Source of the DNA: Pseudomonadota bacterium
GTDB taxonomy: Bacteria; Pseudomonadota; Gammaproteobacteria; Burkholderiales; Rhodocyclaceae
Direction of reading: 5' to 3'
DNA length: 64,000 nt
NCBI GenBank assembly: GCA_018241665.1
Contig: JAFEDK010000015.1
Location: 29,958 to 93,957 of the forward strand
Position numbers and translations under genes: made by a program. The notes below the pieces were generated by a model. It did not search any database. It was given only the letters and a program-made list of their open reading frames with translations, and had not been told where the DNA came from. How positions within the stretch are numbered: position 1 is the first letter of the stretch; every line of letters begins with the position of its first letter. Below, piece by piece: positions 51,152 to 59,473 of the stretch.

Positions 51152-51898
51152 ATGGAAAAACCCGAAAAGATCACCCGCGAGGCCGCCCTCCGGGTGGCCC
51201 TTGCCGCGCGGGCCATGCCCAACATCGGCCTGACCCGCCTGATCGAAGTCCTGCAGGAATGCCTCGGCGACAGCATCGACACCGAGACCCTGCGCAACAT
51301 CACCGTCACCCACTTGAAGACCGGCTTCGGCAGCCTCGACGGCGAGGAGGACGGCGAAGACATCGGCATCGGCCTGGAGGCCATGAAGCTGGCCGTGCGC
51401 ATCCTGTGGGGCGACGCCGACGACGACGAAGGCCTGCCGCCGCTCGAGCCCTACCACGAAGGCGACATGCCGGGCTCGGTGCGCGTCGCCATCGCTTCCG
51501 ACTTCGGCCTGGCGCTCAACGGGCACTTCGGCTCCTGCCTGCGCTTCCTGGTCTATCAGGTGTCGCCCACCGCGAGCCGCCTGATCGACGTTCGCCACAC
51601 CGCCGAAGCCGATTTCGCGCCGGACAAGAACCTGTTCCGCGCCCAGCTCATCGGCGACTGCCACGTGGTGTACGTGGTGTCCGTCGGCGGTCCGGCGGCG
51701 GCCAAGATCATTCGTGCCGACATCTACCCGATCAAGCTGGCGGAAGGCGGCCCGGCGGACGAGGTGATCGCCAAGTTCCAGCACGCCATGGAGAACTCGC
51801 CGCCGCCCTGGCTGCTGAAGATCCTCGGCGTCGCCGCGGAGAACCGGCTGCGCAACTACGGCGCCAACCGGGCGGCAGACGACGTTCACGCGGACTGA
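51152..51898 (+). CDS. nafY: Nitrogenase accessory factor NafY-type protein
   Basis: A 248-residue two-domain protein. The N-terminal NafY-type helical domain (ITREAALRVALAARAMPNIG, residues 7-75) is followed by a NifX/NifB-C-like cofactor-binding domain (about 108-225: VRVAIASDFGLALNGHFGSC, then VYVVSVGGPAAAKIIRADIY). NafY binds FeMo-co and apo-dinitrogenase and helps insert the cofactor. The promoter shows sigma-54 and NifA elements. No other recognised nif gene is in the window, so the main nif cluster must be elsewhere. Confidence 0.9.
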   Translation: MEKPEKITREAALRVALAARAMPNIGLTRLIEVLQECLGDSIDTETLRNITVTHLKTGFGSLDGEEDGEDIGIGLEAMKLAVRILWGDADDDEGLPPLEPYHEGDMPGSVRVAIASDFGLALNGHFGSCLRFLVYQVSPTASRLIDVRHTAEADFAPDKNLFRAQLIGDCHVVYVVSVGGPAAAKIIRADIYPIKLAEGGPADEVIAKFQHAMENSPPPWLLKILGVAAENRLRNYGANRAADDVHAD

Positions 51899-51921
51899 AA
51901 ACCGTTCCTGGAGGACACGCC

Positions 51922-52188
51922 ATGACCAAGCCGAAACCCGATCACTTCGAGGCCACTGCCGCGCTGATCAGCAACGCGATCGGTACGGCCCGCGTCTTTG
52001 GCGAGAACCCGCGCATCACGCGGCTGGTGGCCAGCAGCATCGGCCGCTTCGCCGCCGAACTGGACAACGCGCCGGATGCCATCGCCGCCGGCACCCAGCT
52101 GATCAGCTACGCCCTCGCCCAGATCAGCGAGCAGGACGCACTGTTCGTGCCCAAGCTGCACGCCTCGCTGGAGGAACTGGGCCGCTGA
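51922..52188 (+). CDS. Unknown 88-residue protein cotranscribed with nafY
   Basis: The helical protein MTKPKPDHFEATAALISNAI … LHASLEELGR has no membrane segment or known motif. It follows nafY by 23 bp with a strong GGAGGA Shine-Dalgarno, so it should share the NifA-controlled promoter. Function not recognised. Confidence 0.75.
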   Translation: MTKPKPDHFEATAALISNAIGTARVFGENPRITRLVASSIGRFAAELDNAPDAIAAGTQLISYALAQISEQDALFVPKLHASLEELGR

Positions 52189-52221
52189 AAAGGGGCCCGC
52201 CCCTGATCTGCCCTGCCCCGC

Positions 52222-52288
52222 GTGGGGGCGAATTCATTCGCCCTCGGACGTTGTCGCAGCCACCGCGGGCGAATGAATTCGCCCCCAC
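52222..52288. repeat. REP/BIME-like double palindrome, copy D
   Basis: Arms GGGGGCGAATTCATTCGCCC and GGGCGAATGAATTCGCCCCC around a 26-bp centre. Both arms are intact. Between the nafY operon end and the ilvD terminator. Confidence 0.95.
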
Positions 52289-52327
52289 CAGAGCGGGACG
52301 CTCCCCCTGCAAGCCACCACAAAAACA

Positions 52328-52350
52328 AAGCCCGGCTTTCGCCGGGCTTT
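52328..52350 (-). terminator. Rho-independent terminator of ilvD
   Basis: On the minus strand AAGCCCGGC-GAAA-GCCGGGCTT is followed by TGTTTTTGTGG. A 9-bp GC-rich stem with a GAAA tetraloop and T-tract, 23 bp after the ilvD stop. It may also stop transcription from the nafY side. Confidence 0.85.
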
Positions 52351-52373
52351 GCTCTATCACGCCGAAACCGGGC

Positions 52374-54215
52374 TCAGCGCTGGATCTGCGTCACGTCGCG
52401 CACAGCACCGGTATCGGCACTGGTGGTGAGCGCCGCATAGGCCTGCAGCGCGGCCGACACGTGGCGGACGCGGTTGGCCGGCTTCCAGCCACGGGCATCC
52501 TGGGCGGCGCGGCGAGCGGCCAGCACCTCGTCGGACACCGCCAGGTTGATGCGGCGGTTGGGGATGTCGATCTCGACGGTGTCGCCCTCTTCCACCAGGC
52601 CGATCGCGCCACCGCAGGCCGCTTCCGGCGAGGCGTGGCCGATGGACAGGCCGGAGGTGCCGCCGGAGAAACGCCCGTCGGTGAGCAGCGCACAGGCGGC
52701 GCCCAGGCCCTTGGACTTGAGGTAGCTGGTCGGGTAGAGCATTTCCTGCATGCCCGGGCCGCCCTTCGGGCCTTCGTAGCGGATCACCACCACGTCGCCG
52801 GCGACGATCTGGTCGGCGAGGATGGCGGCCACCGCGTCTTCCTGGCTCTCGAACACGCGGGCGCGGCCGCTGAACACCCAGATGGATTCATCGACACCGG
52901 CGGTCTTCACGATGCAGCCCTTCTCGGCGATGTTGCCGTACAGCACGGCGAGGCCACCCTCCTGGCTGAAGGCGTTGGCCTTGTCACGGATCACGCCCTT
53001 GCTGCGGTCCAGGTCCAGCTCGTTCCAGCGGCGGTCCTGGCTGAAGGCGACCTGGGTCGGCACGCCGCCCGGTGCAGCCTTGTAGAAGTTGAACACGCCA
53101 CTGTCGTGCGCCTGCATCACGTCCCAGGAGGCCAGCGCCTCGCCGAGGGTCTTGGCGTGGACGGTGGGCAGGTCGGTGTGCAGCAGGCCGGCGCGGTTCA
53201 ACTCGCCGAGAATGCCCATGATGCCGCCGGCGCGGTGCACGTCCTCGATGTGCACGTCAGCCACGGCCGGAGCGACCTTGCACAGGCAGGGCACATGGCG
53301 GGAGATGCGGTCGATGTCCTTCATCGTGAAGTCCACGCCGGCTTCCTTGGCCGCGGCCAGCAGGTGCAGCACGGTGTTGGTGGAGCCGCCCATCGCCACG
53401 TCGAGGCTGATGGCGTTCTCGAAGGCCTTGAAGCTGGCGATCGAGCGCGGCAGCACGGACTCGTCGTCCTGCTCGTAGTAGCGGCGAGCCATGCCGACGA
53501 TGGTGCGGCCAGCGCGCAGGAACAGCTGCTCGCGGTCGGCGTGGGTGGCCAGCACGGTGCCGTTGCCGGGCAGGGACAGGCCCAGCGCCTCGGTCAGGCA
53601 GTTCATGGAGTTGGCGGTGAACATGCCGGAACAGGAGCCGCAGGTCGGGCAGGCGGAGCGCTCGATGGCGTCCACTTCCTCGTCGGAGCAGCTGCTGTCG
53701 GCGGCCTTGACCATGGCGTCCACCAGGTCGAGGGAGATCACCTTGGCTTCCCACTTGACCTTGCCGGCCTCCATCGGGCCACCGGACACGAAGATCGCCG
53801 GAATGTTGAGGCGCAGCGCGGCCATCAGCATGCCCGGGGTGATCTTGTCGCAGTTCGAGATGCACACCATCGCGTCGGCGGTGTGGGCGTTGCACATGTA
53901 CTCGACGCTGTCGGCGATCAGGTCGCGGCTGGGCAGGCTGTAGAGCATGCCGCCATGACCCATGGCGATACCATCATCGACGGCGATGGTGTTGAATTCC
54001 TTGGCGACACCGCCGGCCTTCTCGATCTCCCGCGCGACCAGCTGGCCCAGGTCCTTGAGGTGCACGTGGCCCGGTACGAACTGGGTGAAGCTGTTGACCA
54101 CGGCGATGATCGGCTTTTCGAAATCGCCGTCCTTCATGCCGGTGGCGCGCCACAGGGCGCGGGCGCCGGCCATGTTGCGACCGGCGGTGGAGGTGCGGGA
54201 ACGGTACTGGGGCAT
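52374..54215 (-). CDS. ilvD: Dihydroxy-acid dehydratase
   Basis: Branched-chain amino acid biosynthesis enzyme (2,3-dihydroxy-acid to 2-keto-acid), 613 residues from [20 protein letters not shown]. Fe-S ligand cysteines are in [10 protein letters not shown] (near residue 125) and [11 protein letters not shown] (near 195); the C-terminal [19 protein letters not shown] holds the catalytic Ser region. ATG at 54215 with GGAGT upstream. Stands alone, with its own terminator. It faces away from a Liv-type transporter. Confidence 0.97.
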   Translation of the reverse strand: MPQYRSRTSTAGRNMAGARALWRATGMKDGDFEKPIIAVVNSFTQFVPGHVHLKDLGQLVAREIEKAGGVAKEFNTIAVDDGIAMGHGGMLYSLPSRDLIADSVEYMCNAHTADAMVCISNCDKITPGMLMAALRLNIPAIFVSGGPMEAGKVKWEAKVISLDLVDAMVKAADSSCSDEEVDAIERSACPTCGSCSGMFTANSMNCLTEALGLSLPGNGTVLATHADREQLFLRAGRTIVGMARRYYEQDDESVLPRSIASFKAFENAISLDVAMGGSTNTVLHLLAAAKEAGVDFTMKDIDRISRHVPCLCKVAPAVADVHIEDVHRAGGIMGILGELNRAGLLHTDLPTVHAKTLGEALASWDVMQAHDSGVFNFYKAAPGGVPTQVAFSQDRRWNELDLDRSKGVIRDKANAFSQEGGLAVLYGNIAEKGCIVKTAGVDESIWVFSGRARVFESQEDAVAAILADQIVAGDVVVIRYEGPKGGPGMQEMLYPTSYLKSKGLGAACALLTDGRFSGGTSGLSIGHASPEAACGGAIGLVEEGDTVEIDIPNRRINLAVSDEVLAARRAAQDARGWKPANRVRHVSAALQAYAALTTSADTGAVRDVTQIQR

Positions 54216-54509
54216 CTCGGGTGACTCCGTCTTCGAACGAATGGTTTGTTGCAATCTTGCATTCTAGCGCTTGCAGCGGCCCGTGCTGCAGCGGATGTCT
54301 GAAGCCAGCCTCTCGGCCCACGCCGTTCGGGTATTCCTTCGCCTTCGCCACGTCCTGGCCACCACGCCCTTGCGGCGCCAGCAAAGGCGCGCCGCGCCGG
54401 GGCCGCCCGACTGGCATATCGCACCATTCGTTACATTTGAGCAACGCTGTGGACAAGGTCCGGCCCTAGGCTTGCAGCCATAACGATACCGATACGGAGC
54501 CCCCCCGCC

Positions 54510-54641
54510 ATGAGTCCCTTGCCCATCCTGGCCACGATCATCACGCTCGCCCTCGCCATGAGGTACGCCCGTCGCTTCATCGAGACGCAGCGGCGCCCCA
54601 TTCCCGTCCGCGCGTACCGAACCCTCCCGACAAAACGCTGA
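54510..54641 (+). CDS. Possible small membrane protein (43 residues)
   Basis: A short frame MSPLPILATIITLALAMRYA … TLPTKR with one hydrophobic helix (residues 3-17) followed by a basic tail. ATG preceded by GGAGC at nine bases. It ends 23 bp before the livG-like gene on the same strand. Size and composition are plausible for a small membrane protein, but conservation could not be tested. Confidence 0.4.
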   Translation: MSPLPILATIITLALAMRYARRFIETQRRPIPVRAYRTLPTKR

Positions 54642-54664
54642 TCCGCCACGCTGCGGGAGGTCCC

Positions 54665-55432
54665 ATGAGCGAGTACATCCTCGAAACCAGCGGCCTGACC
54701 AAGGAGTTCAAGGGCTTCACGGCGGTTTCCAATGTGGATCTGAAAGTCCGGCGCGGCCACATCCACGCGCTGATCGGCCCCAATGGTGCCGGCAAGACCA
54801 CCGTCTTCAACCTGCTCACCAAGTTTCTGCCGCCGACCCGCGGCACGATCAGCTTCGACGGGCAAGACATCACCCGCGAGGCCCCGGCCGCCACTGCCCG
54901 GCGCGGGCTGGTGCGCTCCTTCCAGATCTCGGCGACCTTTCCGCACCTGACGGTGATGGAGAACGTGCGCATCGGCCTGCAGAAGAAGCTTGGCACCGAG
55001 TTCCACTTCTGGCGCTCGAAAAAGAGCCTCGACGTGCTCAACGGCCGTGCGATGGAACTGCTGGAATCGGTGGATCTGGCCGGCTTCGCTGACACCGTCA
55101 CCGCGGAGATGCCCTACGGCCGCAAGCGTGCACTGGAGATCGCCACGACACTGGCGCTGGAGCCGACGATGATGCTCCTCGACGAGCCGACCCAGGGCAT
55201 GGGCCACGAGGACATCGCCCGCGTCGTCGCACTGATCCGCAAGGTGTCCGTCGATCGCACCATCCTGATGGTCGAGCACAACCTGTCGGTGGTGGCCAAC
55301 CTGTGCGACCGCATCACCGTGCTGCAGCGCGGCAGCATCCTCGCCGAAGGCCCCTACGAGGATGTCTCGAAGAACCCGCAGGTGCTCGAAGCCTACGTGG
55401 GCTCGGCCGACATGCACGATGCCCACCACTGA
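54665..55432 (+). CDS. livG: Liv-type ABC transporter ATP-binding protein (LivG)
   Basis: A 255-residue ATPase: Walker A GPNGAGKT (near residue 38), Q-loop in LVRSFQISATFPHLTV, a LivG-type signature PYGRKRALEIATTLALEP and Walker B MMLLDEPTQGM. The extended insert after the Q-loop (HFWRSKKSLDVL) is usual for LivG. Pairs with LivF to drive import through LivHM. The substrate may be a branched-chain amino acid, urea, amide or aromatic acid; sequence alone does not decide. Confidence 0.93.
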   Translation: MSEYILETSGLTKEFKGFTAVSNVDLKVRRGHIHALIGPNGAGKTTVFNLLTKFLPPTRGTISFDGQDITREAPAATARRGLVRSFQISATFPHLTVMENVRIGLQKKLGTEFHFWRSKKSLDVLNGRAMELLESVDLAGFADTVTAEMPYGRKRALEIATTLALEPTMMLLDEPTQGMGHEDIARVVALIRKVSVDRTILMVEHNLSVVANLCDRITVLQRGSILAEGPYEDVSKNPQVLEAYVGSADMHDAHH

Positions 55433-55447
55433 CCGGAAGCCCGCCCC

Positions 55448-56170
55448 ATGACCAGCGCCTTCGACCCCAAGCCCGAAATGCTGCGCATCCGCGACCTGCA
55501 CGCGTTCTACGGCGAATCCCACATCCTGCACGGCATCGACCTGCACGTCGGGCGCGGCGAGTGCGTCACGCTGCTGGGCCGCAACGGCGCAGGCCGGTCC
55601 ACCACCCTCAAGTCCATCCTCGGCCTGGTCGGGCGGCGCAGCGGCTCGATCATGGTGAATGGCAAGGAAGTCATCGCCGAACCGACCCACCGCATGGCCC
55701 GCTACGGCATCGGCTACGTGCCCGAGGAGCGTGCCATCTTCGCCTCTCTGAGTACCGAAGAGAACCTGCTGCTGCCGCCGCAGGTAGCCAGTGGCGGCAT
55801 GTCGGTGGACGAGCTCTACGCCATGTTCCCCAACCTGCTGGAGCGCCGCAACAGCCCGGGCACCAAGCTGTCCGGCGGCGAGCAGCAGATGCTGGCTATG
55901 GCCCGCGTACTGCGCACCGGCGCCAAGCTGCTGCTGCTCGACGAGATCACCGAGGGCCTGGCACCGGTCATCGTCAAGAAGCTTGGCGAGGTCATCACCG
56001 AACTCAAGGCACGCGGCTTCACGATCATCCTGGTGGAGCAGAACTTCCGCTTCGCCGCACCGCTGGCCGACCGCCACTACGTGCTGGAGCACGGCGAGAT
56101 CCTCGCCACGATCAGCAAGGAAGAACTGCCCGGCCGCATGGACTGGCTGCACCAGACCCTGGGCGTCTGA
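55448..56170 (+). CDS. livF: Liv-type ABC transporter ATP-binding protein (LivF), Walker A Arg
   Basis: A 240-residue ATPase: signature LSGGEQQMLAMARVL, Walker B LLLLDEITEGL, H-loop region FTIILVEQNFRFA. The Walker A reads GRNGAGRST; the usual invariant Lys is Arg (codon CGG), which normally weakens nucleotide hydrolysis. This may be a subfamily trait, with the LivG site doing most hydrolysis. It follows livG by 15 bp. Confidence 0.92.
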   Translation: MTSAFDPKPEMLRIRDLHAFYGESHILHGIDLHVGRGECVTLLGRNGAGRSTTLKSILGLVGRRSGSIMVNGKEVIAEPTHRMARYGIGYVPEERAIFASLSTEENLLLPPQVASGGMSVDELYAMFPNLLERRNSPGTKLSGGEQQMLAMARVLRTGAKLLLLDEITEGLAPVIVKKLGEVITELKARGFTIILVEQNFRFAAPLADRHYVLEHGEILATISKEELPGRMDWLHQTLGV

Positions 56171-56206
56171 ACCCCCAACACACGATAAGCAGAAGGAGTG
56201 AGAGAC

Positions 56207-57421
56207 ATGAGCATGAAGAAGACGATGAGCCTGGCCTGTGCCGCCGCCCTCGCCACCCTGTCCGCTGGCGCCCACGCGCAGATTTCCGGCGGCGTGGTGA
56301 AGATCGGCGTACTCACCGACCTGTCCGGCACCTATTCCGACCTGGCCGGCTCCGGCGCGGTACTGGCCACCAAGATGGCCGTCGAGGACTTCATCGCCAA
56401 GGAGAAGCCGAACTTCAAGATCGAGGTGGTCACCGCAGACCACCAGAACAAGGCCGACATCGCCTCCAACAAGGCCCGCGAGTGGTTCGAGCGCGAAGGC
56501 GTGGATACCGCCACCGAACTGGTCACCACCTCCACCGCGCTCGCGGTGATGAAGGTGGCCAAGGAGAAGGACCGCATCGCGATCATGAACGGCCCGGGCT
56601 CCACGCCGATCACCAACGAGCAGTGCAACGACGTGTCGGTGCATTACACCTACGATACCTACGCCCTCGCCAACGGCACCGCCAAGGCGGTGACCAAGCA
56701 GGGTGGCAAGAGCTGGTTCTTCATCACCGCCGACTATGCCTTCGGCCAGGCCCTCGAGAAGGACGCGGCGGCGGTGGTCGCCGCCAACGGCGGCAAGGTG
56801 CTCGGCTCGGTGCGCCATCCCTTCCCGGGCTCGGATTTCTCGTCCTTCCTGCTCAAGGCCCAGGCCTCCGGCGCGCAGGTCATCGGCCTGGCCAACGCCG
56901 GCGCCGACACCACCAACTCCATCAAGCAGGCCGCCGAGTTCGGCATCACGCCGACCCAGTCCCTCGCGGGCCTGCTGATGTTCATCACCGACGTGCACGC
57001 GCTGGGCCTCAAGTCCACCCAGGGCATGTACCTGACCGAAGGCTTCTACTGGGACCTCAACGACGAGACCCGTGCCTGGTCGAAGCGCTTCTTCGGTGTG
57101 CAGAAGAAGATGCCGACGATGGTCCAGGCCGGCCAGTACTCATCGATCTACCATTACCTGAAGGCGGTCAAGGCAGCCGGCACCGACGACACCAAGAAGG
57201 TCATGGCCCAGATGAAGAAGACGCCGATCAACGACTTCTTCGCCAAGAACGGCCAGATCCGCGAGGACGGCCGCATGGTGCACGACATGTACCTGATGCA
57301 GGTGAAGAAGCCGGCGGACTCCAAGTACCCGTGGGATTACTACAACGTGCGCCAGGTGATCCCGGCGGCCGAGGCCTTCCAGCCCCTGTCCCTGTCACGC
57401 TGCGCACTGGTCAAGAAGTAA
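56207..57421 (+). CDS. Periplasmic substrate-binding protein of the Liv-type transporter
   Basis: A 404-residue protein with signal peptide (MSMKKTMSLACAAALATLSA, cleavage near AHAQ). Type I periplasmic fold: VKIGVLTDLSGTYSDLAGSG at the start, ITADYAFGQALEKDAAAV in the hinge region. The family (ABC transporter substrate-binding proteins resembling LivK/AmiC) often binds aromatic or amide compounds rather than leucine. ATG at 56207 with AAGGAG; an in-frame GTG at 56198 overlaps that Shine-Dalgarno. Confidence 0.93.
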   Translation: MSMKKTMSLACAAALATLSAGAHAQISGGVVKIGVLTDLSGTYSDLAGSGAVLATKMAVEDFIAKEKPNFKIEVVTADHQNKADIASNKAREWFEREGVDTATELVTTSTALAVMKVAKEKDRIAIMNGPGSTPITNEQCNDVSVHYTYDTYALANGTAKAVTKQGGKSWFFITADYAFGQALEKDAAAVVAANGGKVLGSVRHPFPGSDFSSFLLKAQASGAQVIGLANAGADTTNSIKQAAEFGITPTQSLAGLLMFITDVHALGLKSTQGMYLTEGFYWDLNDETRAWSKRFFGVQKKMPTMVQAGQYSSIYHYLKAVKAAGTDDTKKVMAQMKKTPINDFFAKNGQIREDGRMVHDMYLMQVKKPADSKYPWDYYNVRQVIPAAEAFQPLSLSRCALVKK

Positions 57422-57450
57422 ACGCCTCGACGGGCCCCGTGGAACGACTC

Positions 57451-57519
57451 CGTGGGGGCGAATTCATTCGCCCTCCGAGCGTTGCTTAACATCCGCGGGC
57501 GAATGAATTCGCCCCCACG
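57451..57519. repeat. REP/BIME-like double palindrome, copy E
   Basis: Arms GGGGGCGAATTCATTCGCCC and GGGCGAATGAATTCGCCCCC with a 26-bp centre. It lies inside the transporter operon, between the binding-protein gene and livH, where a stable hairpin could protect the upstream mRNA or reduce permease expression. Confidence 0.95.
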
Positions 57520-57579
57520 GGGAGCGCTTCCCCAAACCTTGTCTGGTAGCCCGACGCGATACCAGGACTGGAGTGCCCA

Positions 57580-58461
57580 ATGGAAATCTTCGGCGTCCCG
57601 ACCGCCCTGCTCGGCAGCCAGTTGCTGGTCGGGCTGATCAACGGATCCTTCTATGCGGTCCTCAGCCTCGGGCTGGCGATCATCTTCGGCCTGCTCAACA
57701 TCATCAACTTCGCCCACGGCGCGCAGTACATGATGGGCGCCTTCATCGCCTGGCTGGCCCTGACCAAGTTCGAGGTCAACTACTGGGTGGCGCTGATCGC
57801 CGCGCCGCTGCTGGTCGGCCTGCTCGGCGTGCTCCTCGAGCGGACGATGCTGCGCAAGCTCTACAAGCTGGACCACCTCTACGGCCTGCTGCTCACCTTC
57901 GGGCTGGCGCTGATCATCGAGGGCATCTTCCGCGACCAGTTCGGCATCTCAGGTGAGTCCTACGAAGTGCCGGAGGCCCTCTCCGGCGGCATCCACCTGG
58001 GCTTCATGTTCCTGCCGCTATACCGCGCGTGGGTCGTCGTCGCGTCGCTGACGGTGTGCTTCGGCACCTGGTTCATGATCGAAAAGACCCGTCTCGGCGC
58101 CTACCTGCGCGCCGGCACCGAGAACCCGCAGATCGTCCAGGCGCTGGGCATCAACGTGCCGCTGCTGATCACCTTTACCTACGGCTACGGCGTGGCGCTG
58201 GCGGCCTTCGCCGGCGTGCTCGCCGCGCCGGTGTTCCAGGTCAATCCGCTGATGGGCTCCAACCTGATCATCGTGGTCTTCGCCGTGGTGGTGATCGGTG
58301 GCATGGGCTCCATCCTCGGCTCCATCGTCACCGGCATCGGGCTGGGCCTCGTCGAGGGCCTGACCAAGGTCTTCTACCCGGAAGCCTCAGCCGTCGTCGT
58401 CTTCGTCATCATGGTCATCGTCCTGCTGGTGCGGCCTGCGGGCCTGTTCGGCAAGGCCTGA
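57580..58461 (+). CDS. livH: Liv-type ABC transporter permease (LivH)
   Basis: A 293-residue inner-membrane permease with about eight hydrophobic helices. Family blocks GLINGSFYAVLSLGLAIIFG followed by LLNIINFAHGAQYMMGAFI at the N-terminus and VVIGGMGSILGSIVTGIGLG near the C-terminus. Forms the channel with LivM. It is separated from the binding-protein gene by 158 bp that contain repeat copy E. Confidence 0.95.
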   Translation: MEIFGVPTALLGSQLLVGLINGSFYAVLSLGLAIIFGLLNIINFAHGAQYMMGAFIAWLALTKFEVNYWVALIAAPLLVGLLGVLLERTMLRKLYKLDHLYGLLLTFGLALIIEGIFRDQFGISGESYEVPEALSGGIHLGFMFLPLYRAWVVVASLTVCFGTWFMIEKTRLGAYLRAGTENPQIVQALGINVPLLITFTYGYGVALAAFAGVLAAPVFQVNPLMGSNLIIVVFAVVVIGGMGSILGSIVTGIGLGLVEGLTKVFYPEASAVVVFVIMVIVLLVRPAGLFGKA

Positions 58462-58483
58462 TCCACGGAAACCAGGAGTCAGC

Positions 58484-59440
58484 GTGAACTCTCCCGCCCA
58501 GCCCAGCGCCCTGATCAAGACCGAGGTCTTGTATACCGGCCTGTTCGTCGTCGGCCTGCTCGCCCCCTTCGCGGTGTACCCGACCTTCCTGATGAAGCTG
58601 TTCTGCTTCGCGCTGTTCGCCAGCGCCTTCAACCTGCTGCTCGGTTTCGCCGGCCTGCTGTCCTTCGGCCACGCCGCCTTTCTGGGTACAGCAGGCTATG
58701 TGTGCGGCCTGCTGGTGCGCGACTCCGGCGTCTCGCCCGAGGTCGGCATCCTGGCCGGCACGGTCAGCGCCGGCCTGCTCGGCTGGCTGTTCGGCATCCT
58801 GGCGATCCGCCGCACCGGCATCTACTTCGCGATGATCACGCTAGCCCTCGCCCAGATGGTGTATTTCCTGGTCCTGCAGGTGCCGGCCACCGGCGGCGAG
58901 GACGGCCTGCAGGGCGTGCCCCGCGGCCATCTGTTCGGCTTCATCGACCTGTCGGACAACATCGCCATGTACTACCTGGTGTACGCAGTGTTCAGCCTCG
59001 GCTTCTTCCTAATCTACCGGACGATCCACTCGCCCTTCGGGCAGATCCTCAAGGCCATCCGTGAGAACGAGCCGCGGGCGGTGTCCCTCGGCTACGACGT
59101 GGCCAAGTTCAAGCTGCTGGCCTTCGTGATCTCGGCCTCCCTGGCAGGCCTCGCCGGTGCGACCAAGACCCTGGTCTTTCAGCTCGCCTCCCTGTCGGAT
59201 GTGCACTGGCACACGTCCGGCGAGGTGGTGCTGATGACCCTGCTCGGCGGCCTCGGCACCATCCTCGGCCCGGCGGTCGGCTCGGCGACCATCGTCAGTC
59301 TGCAGAACGAACTCGCCGACAAGGTCGGCTCATGGGTGACGGTGATCATGGGGGCGATCTTCGTCGCCTGCGTGCTGGCCTTCCGGCGCGGCATCGTCGG
59401 CGAAATCCAGGCCCTGATCCAGCGCGCCGGCATCCGCTGA
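58484..59440 (+). CDS. livM: Liv-type ABC transporter permease (LivM)
   Basis: A 318-residue permease with about nine hydrophobic helices. Family motifs: AFNLLLGFAGLLSFGHAAFL near residue 50, ALAQMVYFLVLQ, and LKAIRENEPRAVSLGYDV (the EAA-like cytoplasmic loop). Start is GTG (58484) after AGGAG. Last gene of the transporter operon, ending before a terminator. Confidence 0.95.
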   Translation: MNSPAQPSALIKTEVLYTGLFVVGLLAPFAVYPTFLMKLFCFALFASAFNLLLGFAGLLSFGHAAFLGTAGYVCGLLVRDSGVSPEVGILAGTVSAGLLGWLFGILAIRRTGIYFAMITLALAQMVYFLVLQVPATGGEDGLQGVPRGHLFGFIDLSDNIAMYYLVYAVFSLGFFLIYRTIHSPFGQILKAIRENEPRAVSLGYDVAKFKLLAFVISASLAGLAGATKTLVFQLASLSDVHWHTSGEVVLMTLLGGLGTILGPAVGSATIVSLQNELADKVGSWVTVIMGAIFVACVLAFRRGIVGEIQALIQRAGIR

Positions 59441-59473
59441 GGTAACGCGACCGCCGGATCGACGGCAGAAGCA

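Noticed and set aside
54431-56998. An 855-codon minus-strand frame opposite the Liv ATPase genes
   Set aside because: Antisense shadow of the true plus-strand genes; no motif, and it would cover the promoter region of ilvD and the transporter.
55303-57489. A 728-codon overlapping frame across livG/livF and the binding-protein gene
   Set aside because: It is an alternative frame of genes with clear families; the translation is Arg/His/Pro-rich low complexity, and it has no start signal.
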